From JAICMB01 sp035295125 (GTDB lineage: Bacteria; Acidobacteriota; Terriglobia; Bryobacterales; Bryobacteraceae): a stretch of 64,000 nucleotides of DNA. A program made the translations under genes and the position numbers. The stretch is from NCBI GenBank assembly GCA_035295125.1, contig DATGJP010000115.1, forward strand, positions 1 through 64,000, given 5' to 3'. The notes under the pieces are model-generated. The model searched no databases. It was not told where the DNA came from and was given only the letters and a program-made list of their open reading frames with translations. Of the stretch, positions 44,662-54,700 are shown one piece after another. Position 1 is the stretch's first letter. Each line of letters opens with the position of its first letter.

Positions 44662-47409
44662 ATGGACTCAATGCGGCGCGCTGCCGCGTTCCGCTGTTCC
44701 TTGCTCGCCGCGTTGTTCCTGTCGATCGGTTTGCGCGCGCAAGGCTCCAGGGGTGAGATCCGGCTCGAAGTGAAGGACCCTTCGGGGGCGCCGATGCAGG
44801 CTTCGGGAAGGCTCGATAATCTGCAGAGCGGCGTCGCTCGTACGTTCCAGACCGCCGTGAATGGGACTGTCACGCTGGGGGACGTGAGCTATGGCCGCTA
44901 CCGGCTGGTGATCTCCAGCCCTGGTTTTGCCACGCAGACGTCGACGATTGATGTGCAGTCGACCCGTCCTGTCCTGCGTAGCATCACGCTGGCGTTGGGG
45001 GTCGAATCGTCCAAAGTCGACGTGGTTGCTTCCACGCCTCTTCCCGGCAGTGACCTTTCCCTTCAGCAAATACCCGCTCCGGTACAAACCGCAAGTGGAA
45101 AAGATCTTGACAACAGCGGCGCCCTGGATCTTTCGGATTTCCTGAACCGGCGGCTGAACGGAGTCAACGTCAATGAGAATCAGGAGAACCCGCTGCAACC
45201 GGATTTGAATTACCGGGGATACACGGCGTCACCGCTACTGGGGACGCCGGAAGGCATCTCCGTCTACGTCGATGGCGTACGCCAGAATCAGCCCTTTGGC
45301 GACGTGGTGAGCTGGGACCTGATTCCACGAATCGCGATCAACGATGTGGTCCTGGTGCCGGGGTCAAATCCGCTTTTTGGGCTCAATGCTCTCGGCGGAG
45401 CGGTGTCAATCGAGACCAAGGACGGCAGAAGCTCGCCGGGAACGTCGATTGCCGTCTACGGCGGCAGCTTTGGGCGCCGGGCGGTGGAATTTGAGCACGG
45501 CGGAAGCAATTCCAAGGGCTTGAACTGGTATGTTGCCGGTAATTTATTCCGCGATGACGGATGGCGTCTCAAATCGGGTTCGGATGTGCGGCAGATGTTC
45601 AGCAAACTGGGGTGGCAGGGAGCGAAGACGGCGATCAGCCTCGGCTTCGTGTACGCCGACAATTTCCTTCGAGGAAATGGCCTCCAGGAGCAGCGCCTTC
45701 TGGCAAACAATTATGCCAGCGGATACACGTATGGCGACACGACCACGAATCGCTCGCCTCTCGTGAATCTCAGCGTTCGGCACGCGGGCGGCGCGGCTCT
45801 GATCTTTTCGGGCAATGCTTACTTCCGCTACATTCGGGCCGACACGGTAAACCCAAATCTCAACACCGACTCACTGGACGAATCGGTTTACCAGCCTACG
45901 CCGGCGGAGCAGACCGCCTTGCAAGCCGCGGGGTATACAGGTTATCCGACCAGCGGCGCGACGGCCGCCAACACTCCGTTCCCGTACTGGCGGTGTATCG
46001 CTCAAGCCCTTCTGCGGACCGATCCGGTAGAGCAATGCAACGGCCTGATCATCCGGTCGTTCACGAAACAGAATAATTACGGCCTTTCGGGGCAACTCAC
46101 ATGGTCTGCTTCGCATGGCGTGCATCGCAATCAGTTCACCGCGGGGGCAGGCTGGGACCGGAGCAGTCTTGCTTTTCAGCAGAGTACGCAGTTCGGCTAT
46201 CTTACTCCCGACCTCACCATCACTCCGGTGAACGCGTTCGAGGATGGTTCGACGAACCAGGACGGAACGCCTCTCGATACACGCGTCTTCCTCCATGGGC
46301 TCCCGCAGACCTCGAGCATCTTCGCCACGGATAACCTGTCGATTGGCGAAACCTGGAGTTTCACGGTGTCGGGCCGCTTTAACCGGACCACCATCGACAA
46401 CCAGGACCACATCGATCCTGGGGGCGGGCCAGGGTCGCTCAACGGGCAGTATGCCTTCGATCGTTTCAATCCGGCGGCCGGCGTCACGTTCAGTCCCTCG
46501 CGGTTCATCAATCTGTATGCCAGCTATGCAGAGAGCAGCCGGGCGCCGACGTCGATTGAGCTGGGATGCGCCGATCCCGACAATCCCTGCAATCTGCCGA
46601 ACGCGCTGGCGGGAGATCCTCCGCTTAAACAAGTTGTTACGCGAACCTTCGAGGCCGGAGTAAGGAACGGCGCGGGAGAAAGCCCGCTGAACTGGAGCGC
46701 CGGATGGTTCCGGGCGACCAATTATAACGATCTCCTTTTTGTCACATCCGACGTGACCGGCAATGGATATTTCAAGAATTTTGGACGGACTTTGCGCCAG
46801 GGAGCGGAACTTCACCTAAACGGAAGGATTAAACGTTTTATGCTGGGTGGAAACTATACATTTTTGAGGGCAACTTATGAGAGCCCTGAGACCGTGGACG
46901 GTTCCAGCAACAGCACCAACGATTCGGCAGCGGGAGGATTGCCCGGCACGGCCGGCGTCATCCAAATTCAGGCAGGCGACCGGATACCGCTGATCCCCCA
47001 GCACATGTTCAAAGCCTTTGGGGATGCGCAGATCACCCGGAAAATCTCGGCGGATATTGATTTCATCGCGGTATCCAGCTCCTATGCGCGGGGAGACGAG
47101 AACAATCAGAGCCGGTCCGACGGGGTTTATTATCTCGGGCCGGGGACATCTCCCGGTTATGGCGTGATCAACCTGGGCGCGCGCTACCAGATCCAGAAAC
47201 GAGTACAGCTTTTCGCGCAAATTAACAATCTTCTGGACCACCATTACTATACGGCGGCGCAACTCGCGCCGACGGGTTTCACGAATCAAGGCACCTTTAT
47301 CGCACGGCCTTTACCGCCCGTGGACGGAAATTATCCTATCGTGCATGCCACGTTCTATGCGCCGGGGGCGCCGTTCGGTGTGTGGGGCGGCATCCGGTTG
47401 AGTTTTTAA
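44662..47409 (+). CDS. TonB-dependent outer-membrane receptor
   Basis: A 915-residue receptor. Signal peptide (1-27), then an N-terminal CarboxypepD_reg-like beta domain (about 30-115, GEIRLEVKDPSGAPMQASG), then the plug (about 130-255) with LSDFLNRRLNGVNVNENQ, GISVYVDGVRQNQPFGDV, and VVLVPGSNPLFGLNALGGAV. The barrel follows and ends with the expected terminal Phe (GGIRLSF). The substrate may be a plant glycan or siderophore. No TonB or ExbBD gene lies here. The sigma and anti-sigma genes start 23 bp downstream, as in receptor-controlled (FecA/SusC-like) regulatory units. Confidence 0.93.
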   Translation: MDSMRRAAAFRCSLLAALFLSIGLRAQGSRGEIRLEVKDPSGAPMQASGRLDNLQSGVARTFQTAVNGTVTLGDVSYGRYRLVISSPGFATQTSTIDVQSTRPVLRSITLALGVESSKVDVVASTPLPGSDLSLQQIPAPVQTASGKDLDNSGALDLSDFLNRRLNGVNVNENQENPLQPDLNYRGYTASPLLGTPEGISVYVDGVRQNQPFGDVVSWDLIPRIAINDVVLVPGSNPLFGLNALGGAVSIETKDGRSSPGTSIAVYGGSFGRRAVEFEHGGSNSKGLNWYVAGNLFRDDGWRLKSGSDVRQMFSKLGWQGAKTAISLGFVYADNFLRGNGLQEQRLLANNYASGYTYGDTTTNRSPLVNLSVRHAGGAALIFSGNAYFRYIRADTVNPNLNTDSLDESVYQPTPAEQTALQAAGYTGYPTSGATAANTPFPYWRCIAQALLRTDPVEQCNGLIIRSFTKQNNYGLSGQLTWSASHGVHRNQFTAGAGWDRSSLAFQQSTQFGYLTPDLTITPVNAFEDGSTNQDGTPLDTRVFLHGLPQTSSIFATDNLSIGETWSFTVSGRFNRTTIDNQDHIDPGGGPGSLNGQYAFDRFNPAAGVTFSPSRFINLYASYAESSRAPTSIELGCADPDNPCNLPNALAGDPPLKQVVTRTFEAGVRNGAGESPLNWSAGWFRATNYNDLLFVTSDVTGNGYFKNFGRTLRQGAELHLNGRIKRFMLGGNYTFLRATYESPETVDGSSNSTNDSAAGGLPGTAGVIQIQAGDRIPLIPQHMFKAFGDAQITRKISADIDFIAVSSSYARGDENNQSRSDGVYYLGPGTSPGYGVINLGARYQIQKRVQLFAQINNLLDHHYYTAAQLAPTGFTNQGTFIARPLPPVDGNYPIVHATFYAPGAPFGVWGGIRLSF

Positions 47410-47432
47410 ACGTATGGCCGATAATAATATCC

Positions 47433-48017
47433 ATGTCCGATCAGCCGCCGGAAACAGCGTTGAGGCTGCCGGTTCCCGGAGCGATCGAAACGCGGAGCGA
47501 GCCGCCGGCGGCACCCCTCGTGGAAGAGGTGGTGAGCCTGTTCGATCAGTTGCGGGACCGGCTACTGCGCTATGTGACCAGCTTCGGCCTGAGGGTGCAC
47601 GATGGAGAGGACATTGTGCAGGAAGTCTTCCTGGCGCTGTTTCGTCACCTGCAACTCGGGCGATCGCGCAAGAATCTCCGGGCGTGGGCCTTCCGCGTGG
47701 CGCACAACCAGGCACTGAAGCGACGGAGTCAGGGGCGCGTTCGGGAGCAATTGACAGAGGACGATGGAGTGACTTTGGCGGACCTGGTGCCGGATACCAG
47801 TCCCAACCCGGAGGATCAGGCGGCCGGCAGCCAAAGACGTCAGCGTGTTCTGGCAGCGGTGACCGCCTTGCCGGAACAAGACCGGCGCTGCCTCATTTTG
47901 AGGGCGGAAGGTCTGCGCTACCGGGAAATCGCGGAGGTCCTGGACATTTCCTTGGGGGCCGTTTCTCTTTCCCTGGAGAGGTCTTTAACGCGCTTGGCAC
48001 GAGCGGCTGAAAGGTGA
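47433..48017 (+). CDS. ECF-type RNA polymerase sigma factor
   Basis: A 194-residue sigma factor. Region 2 (about 30-98) has FDQLRDRLLRYV and the DIVQEVFLALFRHL helix; region 4 (about 130-190) has LPEQDRRCLILRAEGLRY followed by a helix-turn-helix, EIAEVLDISLGAVSLSLER. The ATG at 47433 is favoured because the frame upstream runs into the receptor gene. It starts 23 bp after the TonB receptor gene and is followed, after 3 nt, by the anti-sigma gene. It probably controls this local cluster. Confidence 0.9.
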   Translation: MSDQPPETALRLPVPGAIETRSEPPAAPLVEEVVSLFDQLRDRLLRYVTSFGLRVHDGEDIVQEVFLALFRHLQLGRSRKNLRAWAFRVAHNQALKRRSQGRVREQLTEDDGVTLADLVPDTSPNPEDQAAGSQRRQRVLAAVTALPEQDRRCLILRAEGLRYREIAEVLDISLGAVSLSLERSLTRLARAAER

Positions 48018-48020
48018 GCT

Positions 48021-48824
48021 ATGTGGTTTCAGGATACTCATCCGAGTGATCGGGAGCTGATTCTCGCGGCGGACGGAGAGTTGCCGGCGCGACGTGTAGA
48101 ACGGCTCAGGAAGCACCTGACAGGTTGCTGGGGGTGCCGGGTGCGGGCGCAGGAGCTCGAGGGAGCGGTGAGCGAATTCGTTCACCTGCACCGGCGAACG
48201 CTCGACCCGCACTTGCCGCCGGCTGGGGCGAGCCGTGCTCTGCTCAAAGCCGAACTGGACCAGCTCGCTTCTTCACAGTCGCCTGCGTGGAGGCCGCCGC
48301 ACGTCTGGCAGCTTTGGTTGGCAGGCGCAGCGGTGAGCGCATTCATTCTGGTGCTTGCCGGAGTGCTGGTGCCGCATCGCTCGGCGCCGCGCCGGCAAGC
48401 GACGCTGTATGCCAGTTTTGTACCGATATCTTTTCCAGCGACCGAGTTAACGCCCGGAGTGGCGCGGGCGAAGACGAGAAGCCAGGTGTGCGGAGTGAAC
48501 GAAGAGAAGAACCGCGAGGTGCCCGCGGCACTCAAGCGCAGGGTTTTCGAGTTGTATGGAATGCCCGGAGCCGATCCGAAGGCATACGAGGTGGACTACC
48601 TCATCACGCCGGCGCTTGGCGGTGCGGACGATATTGCAAACCTCTGGCCGCAGTCGTATTCAGCGACGATGTGGAATGCGCGGGTCAAGGATGCGCTGGA
48701 GGATCGCCTTCACGATTTGGTCTGTCGCGGAGATGTCGAACTGGTGACGGCGCAACAGGAGATTGCCGCGGATTGGATTTCGGCGTACAAGAAGTATTTC
48801 CACACGGAAAGACCTATCAACTGA
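48021..48824 (+). CDS. Membrane anti-sigma factor with HNH-like outer domain
   Basis: A 267-residue protein. The N-terminal zinc-binding anti-sigma (ZAS) motif HxxxCxxC is at 32-39 (KHLTGCWGC), after the usual LILAADGELP. One helix (97-117) crosses the membrane. Residues about 143-262 look like an HNH-nuclease-like domain: ELTPGVAR, VCGV, then VDYLITPALGG and NLWPQ, then AQQEIAADWISAYKKY. In related HNH-like domains the centre reads D-H-L-I-P-x-E-L-G-G; here His is Tyr193, so nuclease activity is unlikely. The ATG has a good ribosome site (AGGTGAG). The outer domain may act as a sensor. Confidence 0.87.
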   Translation: MWFQDTHPSDRELILAADGELPARRVERLRKHLTGCWGCRVRAQELEGAVSEFVHLHRRTLDPHLPPAGASRALLKAELDQLASSQSPAWRPPHVWQLWLAGAAVSAFILVLAGVLVPHRSAPRRQATLYASFVPISFPATELTPGVARAKTRSQVCGVNEEKNREVPAALKRRVFELYGMPGADPKAYEVDYLITPALGGADDIANLWPQSYSATMWNARVKDALEDRLHDLVCRGDVELVTAQQEIAADWISAYKKYFHTERPIN

Positions 48825-49294
48825 GTCCGTGTTAAATTCGACATCCCTGACTGTGGAAGGGTGAAGCAGCCGGCTTCGCCTGCCTTTGGATTCGACGCAC
48901 CGCCCAACCGCATTAGTCAGCAACGAGTTTTGTGTTTCTCTCTGCGTTCTCGGCCTTTACACCATCACTCGCCGGAACAATCGAAGGCAATTGTCCGCTT
49001 CGTAATGTGGAGGATTTCTCGGCCGGAAATGCAAGGTCCTCGTCCAACGGCAGTACGCAGACATCCCAGCCTTCGGTTCAGATTGGAGTCACGCAATGTG
49101 CATCACGAAGTCATTGGTCACTACCCCACAGAAGTACTCGTGGAGAATGAAGCAATGATGCCCAATTGCATCTCGACGAGTCGTTAGTGTGAACTTGCCG
49201 GAAATGCCGAATCGCAGGGTGCGCGTCTAAAGCGAGCGTGGGAACTTCATATTTAAACCAAGGAGCATCGGCGATTCGACGAGGAGATATTTCT
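48825..49294. other. Gap with a repeat remnant, no clear gene
   Basis: Positions 48850-48891 (CTGTGGAAGGGTGAAGC, then TGCCTTTGGA) match the head of the dispersed repeat family. The rest has short open frames with no recognised domain. GAGGAGA at 49281-49287 precedes the broken beta-lactamase gene. Confidence 0.45.
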
Positions 49295-50557
49295 ATGGCT
49301 CCCTAGGCGTCATCCTGATCACAATCAACAGCCTGTGCGCGGGGTCGCATAAACCGGCCATCGCTAAACGTGCAAATGTCTGGCTCGAGGCATATGCGAA
49401 GGCCAGCGACTTTGCAGGCGTTCTGCTGATTGGGGATGGTTATCAAATCGTCATGGAGAAGGCATACGGTAGCGGAGTCCGCACCAGCAGTAAGTTCCGC
49501 CTGTAAGACTTTCACGGCAGCAATCGTCGAGAACCTCGTCAGCCAGGGAAGCTGAAGCTGAGCGACCCCTTTGGAGGAGTATGTTCCCGGCATTCCTATG
49601 GAGATCGCATTACGGTGGAACACTTTCCTCCACCAATCCGGCGTCGCTCCGCTCCGCGATCCGCGTACAGTCCGGGAGTGCTGGCCGACGGCGCAAGTCA
49701 TTAAGTTGCTGCAAGCATCCGAGTTCGATCCCGGTAAAGGCTCAGCGTACAGCAACGAAGGATACTTTCTCCTGTCGATGATCGCGGAGAGACTGTCCAG
49801 GGAATCATGCGCCGATCTGTTTCACCATATCGTCTCGGGGCCTCTTCATCTAGAGAACACAGGCAGCGCGTGCCAGGATCCGCCTCGGCAGTGCTAAAGG
49901 CAGCGTGCCCGGAGCGGTCGGGCAAGAATTGCAGCCGCTGCCGTTCAATCAGGCAATTCCGCCGGGGCCTGGCAACATCTACTCCACAGATCGAGACTTA
50001 TTAGCGTGGCTGCGGACTATCAATTTGAATCCTTCTTTCGAAGTTGCGAAACTCAGGTATCCGTACGGGTGGGGGATAAGGAATTACTCGGGAAAGCCGT
50101 TGATCGAGCAGTCGGGGATGATCGCGTGCTTTACAACTTACATGTCGATCTACCCAAACGAACGTATTTACACAGTGCTGCTGAGCCGTGTCGAATCCGC
50201 AGGACTGCTCCGCATCCCGAAGGATATGAAGTCAGTTCTCTTTGGTGGTCAGACATCCAAGCCCCCAACAATCGACGCAATAAAAATAGATGCCAGCAGT
50301 CTGACGGCATACACCGGCCAATTCACGTCAAAAACGATTCCCATAGAACAGACTCTCGACATTGTTGATGGGAAACTCGTGATGCGATGGGGCGTTGGTT
50401 TTCGCGCTTTCTGACGCCCACCGGGAAGAACGAATTCTACATGCACCAGGACTATGCAAACGGCCGCTTTCAACGGAATGCGGCCGGGACGGTTACGGGC
50501 GCCATCTGGCAGTGGCCTTCGGGAGACCCAGTCACGTTCTTACGTCTGGAGAAATAA
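49295..50557 (+). pseudogene. Degraded serine beta-lactamase-family gene
   Basis: Pieces of a class-C-like serine hydrolase follow each other in changing frames. From the ATG at 49295 (after GAGGAGA), a stop comes within four codons. Then come KASDFAGVLLIGDGYQIV, then KTFTAAIVENLVSQG, then SAYSNEGYFLLSMIAERLS (Tyr-x-Asn motif) with LHLENTG, then YPYGWGIRN and QSGMIA, and at last FLRLEK before TAA at 50555. At least four frameshifts are needed. The catalytic Ser-x-x-Lys box is broken: only its Lys remains. The tail resembles a DUF3471-type C-terminal domain. Not functional. Confidence 0.8.
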
Positions 50558-51163
50558 CAAGTACCACCGGCGAGCATCCGCGGGAGAAGTGAGCAATGCC
50601 ATTTGAGTTGTTCGCAATTTCTGCAGCAAATGCGGTATGCAGTCACAGGCGAGTGACGCGAGGACGCTTAATGTGAGGACCTGGAGTGCAAGATGAAGGG
50701 CGACAACTTCAACGAAACCACCTAATTCTTCGCGGCAGCGAGGTACGACCTAACGGTCGGAATTGGTAATAAACGGCAGGACCCTATCGAAAGCGCCCTC
50801 CACGCTTTCGCACTTTTGTTCACGATCGACTCGCCGAAAAAGGCACCGTCGACGAAAGCTGCCAGCAAGAAAAATGCTCTTCCTTTGGCAGCTGGTCCCG
50901 GCTTTCCCGCAGCGGAGAGTTCGTACCCGGCCGCGCTGAGGTTGAAATTCCTGACGGGGAGTTTGTCTGCCGCGTCGAGGGGGAACACCTCACCCCCTTT
51001 GCTGGTGCTGCGGCTCCAACACCCGCACCAAGCTGTCCGATGATTCCGGTTGCTAATGAGCGCATCGCGTCTCAACCGCGAAAATGTTCGACCACACAAA
51101 GACGGCGTGGTCCTACGGTTGCTGAGCGCCATGGTTGATTCGTCTGACATTTGAAAATCAACA
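50558..51163. other. 606-bp gap without a recognisable gene
   Basis: Open frames on both strands look random (Arg/Ser/Ala-rich, no domain). It lies between two pseudogenes and is probably decayed coding sequence, but I could not identify its source. Confidence 0.4.
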
Positions 51164-51420
51164 CTAATCGCTTTTTAATGCGGTCATCGGGTCAACGCGC
51201 GCGGCCCTCAGGGCTGGTAGGTGACAGGCGATCAGCGCTACGGCGGCTCGCCCGATGAAAACAGTATTGAACGTCATCCCGTCAGTGGGTCTGACCTCGA
51301 ACAGCAGCGATTCAATCTGGCGGGTTACGCCCAGGGCTTCCCGCGAGACCCAACAGGACTCCAATCCCCGTGAGTCTCAACCCCTGCCCGAGAGACTTTC
51401 AGGGGCACACCTTAACTGCG
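51164..51420 (-). pseudogene. 3' remnant of a MacB/FtsX-like ABC permease
   Basis: The last 60 codons read IESLLFEVRPTD, then ACHLPALRAARVDPMTALKSD, the standard ending of MacB-like (ADOP-type) permeases, with TAG at 51164. Upstream, ESLGQGLRLTGIGVLLGLA is found in another frame, so at least one frameshift lies near 51335-51365. Beyond about 51420 the similarity fades. Only the last helix and tail remain of a gene usually near 2.4 kb. Confidence 0.7.
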
Positions 51421-51724
51421 CCCCAGCGTTGTCGCAACACATTGAAAATGGCAGGTTCCGGCGACCGAACGGAAATGTTCTTCGTCTCGATGCAAGGTTT
51501 GCTCTTCGCCGGTTCAGCAAAAGGTGCGCCCGGATTCGATCGGACGGCCTCTTACCGAGCGGGATCCGTGAATCGTATTTTGATTTGGTTCAGCAGACCG
51601 CTTCTCCTGCCCGTGCACAAGCACGCCCGGCCACACACCTTACGACGAGCACATGCGGAGCAGGGCTGCGTATTGATTATGGGGATTCAATTTCTGGCTT
51701 CACCGTAATCCCCACTGCGCTTTC
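51421..51724. other. Short gap between pseudogene and giant YVTN gene
   Basis: No gene recognised. It may hold more decayed permease sequence, but I cannot show this. Confidence 0.35.
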
Positions 51725-54700
51725 TTAAGGAATCGGTGTGAAGAAACCGTTGATGTCGATCACTAAGTTCGTGGCGCCGGTGCTGAAAACGCTTATGGCG
51801 CCGTTTGTTCCCGCTGGCACGATGGCGGCGTTGGCAACCACTCCGCCGTTCAAGGAATTGAGCGTCGAAACGAAGGGCTGCGGTTGACCTGCGGGCCATA
51901 CGGAAAGGTAGGTGAGCGGACCAGCAGGTACGGCCGTCATGTTGAGCGAATAGGCCGCGGTGTTGGCGGGAACAACGCAAGAACTGCTTTGAACTGGAAA
52001 GCTACGCACCCCATTCGGCCCGATGGCGGGCGCTCCAAGGGGACCGTTGGCGTTTCGCGTATCGGCCACACGGCATGGCGGAATCGGGTTGAAGGACATC
52101 GCTCCGGGGGCTCCCGGAGCCGCAAAGTACCCATTGATGTCGATCACTACGTCAGTTGGATCGCTTGCGAACAGATTGACTGCGCCATTGGTTCCCGCCG
52201 CAACGATTGCCGCGTTTGCCACGATGCGGCCGTCTGTCGCGTTCAGCGTGGAAACGAACGGTTGCGGCTGCCCCGACGGCCACACAGTGAGATAGCCAAG
52301 GCGCCCCTGCGGCACGGCAGTCATGTTCAGCGAATACGCCTGTGCGGTCGCGGGGATGCCGCATGTGCTGGAAGAAATCGGGAATCCACGAGTGGAGTTG
52401 GCTGTCAAACTCGGACCACCCAGCGCACCAGCGCTGCCGCGGGTGTCCGCGACGCGGCATGGCGTCACGGGGTAAAACGCCAATCCTCCATTGCGAATAT
52501 TGGTGAAATAGCCGTTGATATCGACTATGACGTCGGAGGCGTCGCTCACGTACAAACTGATCTTATCCTCGCTCGGTACAATCGCGGCGTTCGCAACGAC
52601 CTGTCCATTTGGCGAATTCAGTGTCGAAACCAGGGGTTGAGGCTGACCGCTCTGCCAAAGGGTCAGGTAGTTGAGAGACGCCGAAGGAACCGCAGTTACG
52701 TTGAGCGAAAATGCCGGGCCGACGGGGATTCCGCAGGGACTCGCGAGAATTGGAATCTCGCGCATCGTGCCCGCTGCGAGTGTGGGCGAGCCGTAAACGC
52801 CCGTAAAACCGAATCCCCGTGTATCGGCGATTCGACAAGGCGTGCGCGGCACAAATAGAAGCGGGGTCGTGAAAACAGCCGTGACAGACTTGGGGGCATC
52901 GAGCAGAACAGAAGTGAGTGGCGCGGTGGGGTCCGCGACGGGGCCGTTCCAGCCTAAGAAACTGGTATTGAACACTGATTCAGCCTGCAATGAAACTGTG
53001 CTTCCGGGATCGTAATATTGGCTCACAAATGCCCCAGGAGCAAGGATGCCGGTACTCGCGCCCGGGACGTAGACAAAGGCATTCACGTTATTGGAGGTGG
53101 CCATCAGTAAATACTGAATCTTGAACTGCGCTGTGAAACTCGCACTGGTATTCGGTACTGAAAAGGGTCCGGTGGCATCAAAAGAACCGTCCGACCAGGA
53201 GCCGAACGCATACCCGATACCCGAAGCGCCTGCTTGAAACGGCTGCGTAGTCCAAGTATGGCTTGAGCCCACGGCGAGTTGCGCGGTAAGTGGCGCCGGT
53301 ACCAGGGGACCATCGTCAAGGCTTACGAGTAGATTTGGCGGAGAAGTCTGCAAAGTCACATTCACGGTGGCGGCGCCGTTCGTTAAAGAGAATACCGCCG
53401 GAGAGACCGCCCCCGGCGTGATCGCTGAAACCAGATATGGCCCTCCAGTGGTTCCGTTTGCTGAAAACGTAGGCGCCGTGGCAATGCCAGCTGCATTCGT
53501 TGTGACGATTGGACTTTGCGATGTACCGGAAAAGACTCCACTCGGACCGGATTGTGGGGCGGAAAACGTGACCGGCACATTCGCCAGAGGCTCGCCGCCA
53601 TCGGTCACCAGGACCTGAAAGAGAGTCGGGAATGTAGAATTGATCGACACGGATTGGCGGCTCCCCGCGATTCCCGTAACGTTTGGGGCGGACACAATAA
53701 ACCAGTACGCCGTAATGTTACTGACGAGCGGCGATCCAGTTTGGGTCGCGGATTGACCGTCGTCTGCAAAGGCGTACAGGAAATGCGGGCCAGGCTGCAA
53801 GATCGTGACGGCGCCAGTGAAGGTGCCGTTTGCGCCAGAGGCTCGAATCCATGTTTTTTGCCATGTATCGACCTGATAGTAGACCCCTTTCGCCGCCGGA
53901 GAAGCGTTGAACGTGAAAGAGGGCGATACGCTGAGTGTCCGATTCGCGGGAAGCGGTGAGATGTTTAGGCTGAGCGGAACAGATTGGAACGGCTGCTCCG
54001 TTATTGTTGCGAGCGCATCCGGAAACGAAGTAACCACGTACACGCGGTTCGAAGCCATGTCGACAGCCATACCCGACGGATTGAAGCCCAAATCGACGGT
54101 CGAAGTAGCATTCGTAGAGCCATCGATCACGGTGATCGTATTTCCGCCGCTGTTGCCGACGTAAATCTTGTTTGTAAGGGGATTGACGGCCAAAAACAAT
54201 GGCGTCGATCCCACCGCCACCGTCGACGTCGCGTGGCTGGCGCCATCAACTACCGTAACTGTATTGTCCAGGGTGTTCGCAACATAGATCCTGTTAACTG
54301 CGGGATTCACCGCAACTGCAGAGGGGTTTTTACCAACCGTTATCTGAGAAAAAGTGTTTGTCGCGCCATCAATCTCAGTCAACTGCCCTGGTACGCCAGG
54401 ATTGCCGCTGAGAATGTAGATCTTATTCGTAGCCGGATTCACCGCCATAAAAGGCTGGTCCAGGATGCCGGCATGGATCGTTGTCACTCGATTGGTGGGG
54501 CCGTCGAGCACCGCTACGTCACCCGGGATGTTACTGAAGCTGTTATAGAGCGTTGCAATGTAGACCTTGTTGGTTGCCGGATTTACCGCCATGGCCGAGG
54601 CGCCCTCATTGAGTGCAACGATTGTAGCAGTGCCGGTCGTTTCATCAACGACCGTTACGGAATCGTCGGCATTGAAAAAGGTCAACCCGCCAGAACGCGT

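Noticed and set aside
50722..51150. A 142-codon minus-strand frame
   Set aside because: No domain, no signal, no ribosome site, random-looking composition between two pseudogenes.
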